The notes beneath the pieces were generated by a model that saw only the letters and a list, made by a program, of their open reading frames with translations, was not told where the DNA came from and did not search any database. The translations under genes were made by a program, and so were the position numbers. This document shows positions 62,737-64,000 of a DNA stretch of 64,000 bases, piece after piece. Source of the stretch: Planctomycetaceae bacterium. Its GTDB lineage: Bacteria > Planctomycetota > Phycisphaerae > Tepidisphaerales > Tepidisphaeraceae. Every line of letters starts with the position of its first letter. Position 1 is the first letter of the stretch. The stretch spans positions 1 to 64,000 of the forward strand of contig JAIYCY010000007.1 of NCBI GenBank assembly GCA_027487775.1, written 5' to 3'.

Positions 62737-64000
62737 ATGACCGGTCAACAAAGTTCTCGTTCCGGACTGATTGCCTGGAGCGTCGTGGCGACGATCTTGT
62801 TCGCTGTCTCGGCGATCCTCGCGATCATTAGTTATGTCAACGGCAAAAAGGAAAAGGATCTGCGCAGCAGCCTTGAATCCGACTATGCCAAAGTGGTCAG
62901 CCGATCGAATCTGTCGCGGCTGTCCGATTTGCAGCGCGAGGCCGGAAGTCGGCAGGTGCTCGATTATCTCATCGAGCAACGCGAGCTGATGAATCGTCTG
63001 ATTTCCGGCGTTGAAGGCGCCTCACCCGAAGTGGTGAACGAAGCCCTCGAAGCTGCCCTGAATCAGGGGCAGACGGCGCTGGGTTCGGAAGCCGCGCTGC
63101 CTCGCGAAAGCGTCGTCGCGGCACTCGCGAAACTCTCCGAACAACTGACCGCCCGAACCGCAGAAATCGAAAAGACCAATGCGGACCTCGCCACCGCCCG
63201 CGCAGCCGCCGCTACAGCACAAAGCGATGCGGCCGCTGTTCTGGCTGCCAAGGACAAGGAAGTCAGCGAGGCCAATCAACGCCTCACCGCCCTCACCAGC
63301 AGCGCACAAGCCGACCGCGATCAGCAGTCCCAGGCATTCTCCGCGCTCGGCCAGACTCGCGAAACCGAAGTCTCCGACCTGCAAAACAACATCAACACGC
63401 TCAACAGCAACATCGCACTGCTCCAACGTGAAGTCCAAACCCTCACCGGCGAACGCGATCAGGCGATTCAACGCCTCAACAGCCTTCGTGGTGATACCCA
63501 TCAAATCGCTCGCGCCCCGGATGGTCGAATCGTCCGCGTCGCAGGCGATCGCGTCTTTATCGACCTCGGTGCCGGCCAACAGATCGCCCCAGGCCTGACT
63601 TTCGAAGTCTACAGCCAACTCGGTATCCCCACGCCCACCTCCGTTGAAGCAGATGCCGACGAAGAGCTCAAGGGCAAAGCATCCATCCAAGTCATCCGCG
63701 TCCGCCCGGGCACCAGCGAAGCCCGCATCATCCGCCTCACCCCAGGCGAAACGCTCGTCGAAGGCGACCTGATCTCCAACCTCGTCTACGATCGCAACAT
63801 CGCCTACAACTTCTTCGTGTTCGGCCAATTCAACCTCGATAACCGCGGCGAAGCCTCCGAACGCGACACTGAAATCGTCAAGCGTCTCGTCGTCCAATGG
63901 GGCGGCAAAACCGGCGATGCGATCTCAACCGACACCGATTTCGTCGTTCTTGGCGATGAGCCCGTCGTACCCAATTACAGCCAACAGGAAGTCAGCGACG
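62737..64000 (+). CDS. Membrane-anchored coiled-coil protein (3' end outside window)
   Basis: The frame starts at 62737 with GGAGG upstream and stays open to the window end (421 codons). Residues about 12-33 (LIAWSVVATILFAVSAILAIIS) are one membrane helix. Residues about 125-245 form a long coiled coil (QLTARTAEIEKTNADLATA, NTLNSNIALLQREVQTL). A beta domain follows (DRVFIDLGAGQQIAPGLTFEVYS, KASIQVIRVRPGTSEARII, GDLISNLVYD). The layout and the IxPGxxFEV, then GK-I-V pattern parallel the protein at 1532-2395, so the two are probably paralogues. An envelope role is inferred. Confidence 0.8.
   Translation, partial: MTGQQSSRSGLIAWSVVATILFAVSAILAIISYVNGKKEKDLRSSLESDYAKVVSRSNLSRLSDLQREAGSRQVLDYLIEQRELMNRLISGVEGASPEVVNEALEAALNQGQTALGSEAALPRESVVAALAKLSEQLTARTAEIEKTNADLATARAAAATAQSDAAAVLAAKDKEVSEANQRLTALTSSAQADRDQQSQAFSALGQTRETEVSDLQNNINTLNSNIALLQREVQTLTGERDQAIQRLNSLRGDTHQIARAPDGRIVRVAGDRVFIDLGAGQQIAPGLTFEVYSQLGIPTPTSVEADADEELKGKASIQVIRVRPGTSEARIIRLTPGETLVEGDLISNLVYDRNIAYNFFVFGQFNLDNRGEASERDTEIVKRLVVQWGGKTGDAISTDTDFVVLGDEPVVPNYSQQEVSD

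Noticed and set aside
3142..64000. Prophage or insertion sequence
   Set aside because: No transposase, integrase or phage structural gene and no terminal inverted repeats were seen.

Overview
The window looks like the chromosome of a planctomycete, most likely from the Phycisphaerae. The evidence is the mix of giant secreted proteins with LEPRxLL-like N-termini, RTX calcium-binding repeats, dockerin repeats combined with PEP-CTERM tails, an H-X-DG type pseudopilin, and a microcompartment shell protein beside deoxysugar genes. The taxonomic placement is inference; no rRNA is present.

Layout. (1) Positions 1-2.9 kb: the end of one RTX protein, a second LEPRxLL/RTX protein, a membrane-anchored coiled-coil protein and a 50-residue membrane protein, closed by a clear terminator. 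(2) 3.1-25.2 kb, minus strand: one gene of 7,348 codons for a mosaic surface protein. From the N-terminus it has five related unknown modules, two RTX blocks, a propeller-like region, five beta-helix modules that each open with the same header, CBM-, LamG- and malectin-like insertions, Ig-like domains and a C-terminal dockerin. (3) 25.5-27.9 kb: an AraC-family regulator, and divergently a small LEPRxLL/RTX protein with a strong terminator. (4) 28.4-62.1 kb: a polysaccharide and deoxysugar utilisation locus. (5) 62.4-64 kb: a tRNA with anticodon CAT and the start of a second coiled-coil protein resembling the one at 1.5 kb.

The locus at 28-62 kb reads as one system. Secreted enzymes (a PL1-like pectate lyase, GH29 and GH95 fucosidases, a GH27 alpha-galactosidase, a GH78 rhamnosidase, a sialate-O-acetylesterase-like enzyme, GH43/GH117-like propellers and a DUF4450-like protein) would take apart an acetylated, fucose-, rhamnose- and galactose-bearing pectin-like glycan. 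No sulfatase is seen. A sodium:solute symporter would import the sugar. Inside the cell an SDR close to L-fucose dehydrogenase, an amidohydrolase (L-fuconolactonase), L-fuconate dehydratase and a DapA-family aldolase form the non-phosphorylating L-fucose route to pyruvate plus lactaldehyde. The last gene of that operon, overlapping the aldolase gene by one base, encodes a tandem-domain bacterial microcompartment shell protein. This joins an oxidative fucose pathway to a shell protein and is the most interesting feature of the window.

A FadR-type GntR regulator lies in the middle of the locus. A motif of the form AGTkGTATGATGTATAAT occurs at the head of essentially every transcription unit there: fuconate dehydratase, pectate lyase, the regulator itself, pseudopilin, PEP-CTERM protein, GH95, and a weaker copy before the SDR. 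I found no copy elsewhere in the window. It is therefore a good candidate for the operator/promoter of a locus-wide regulon.
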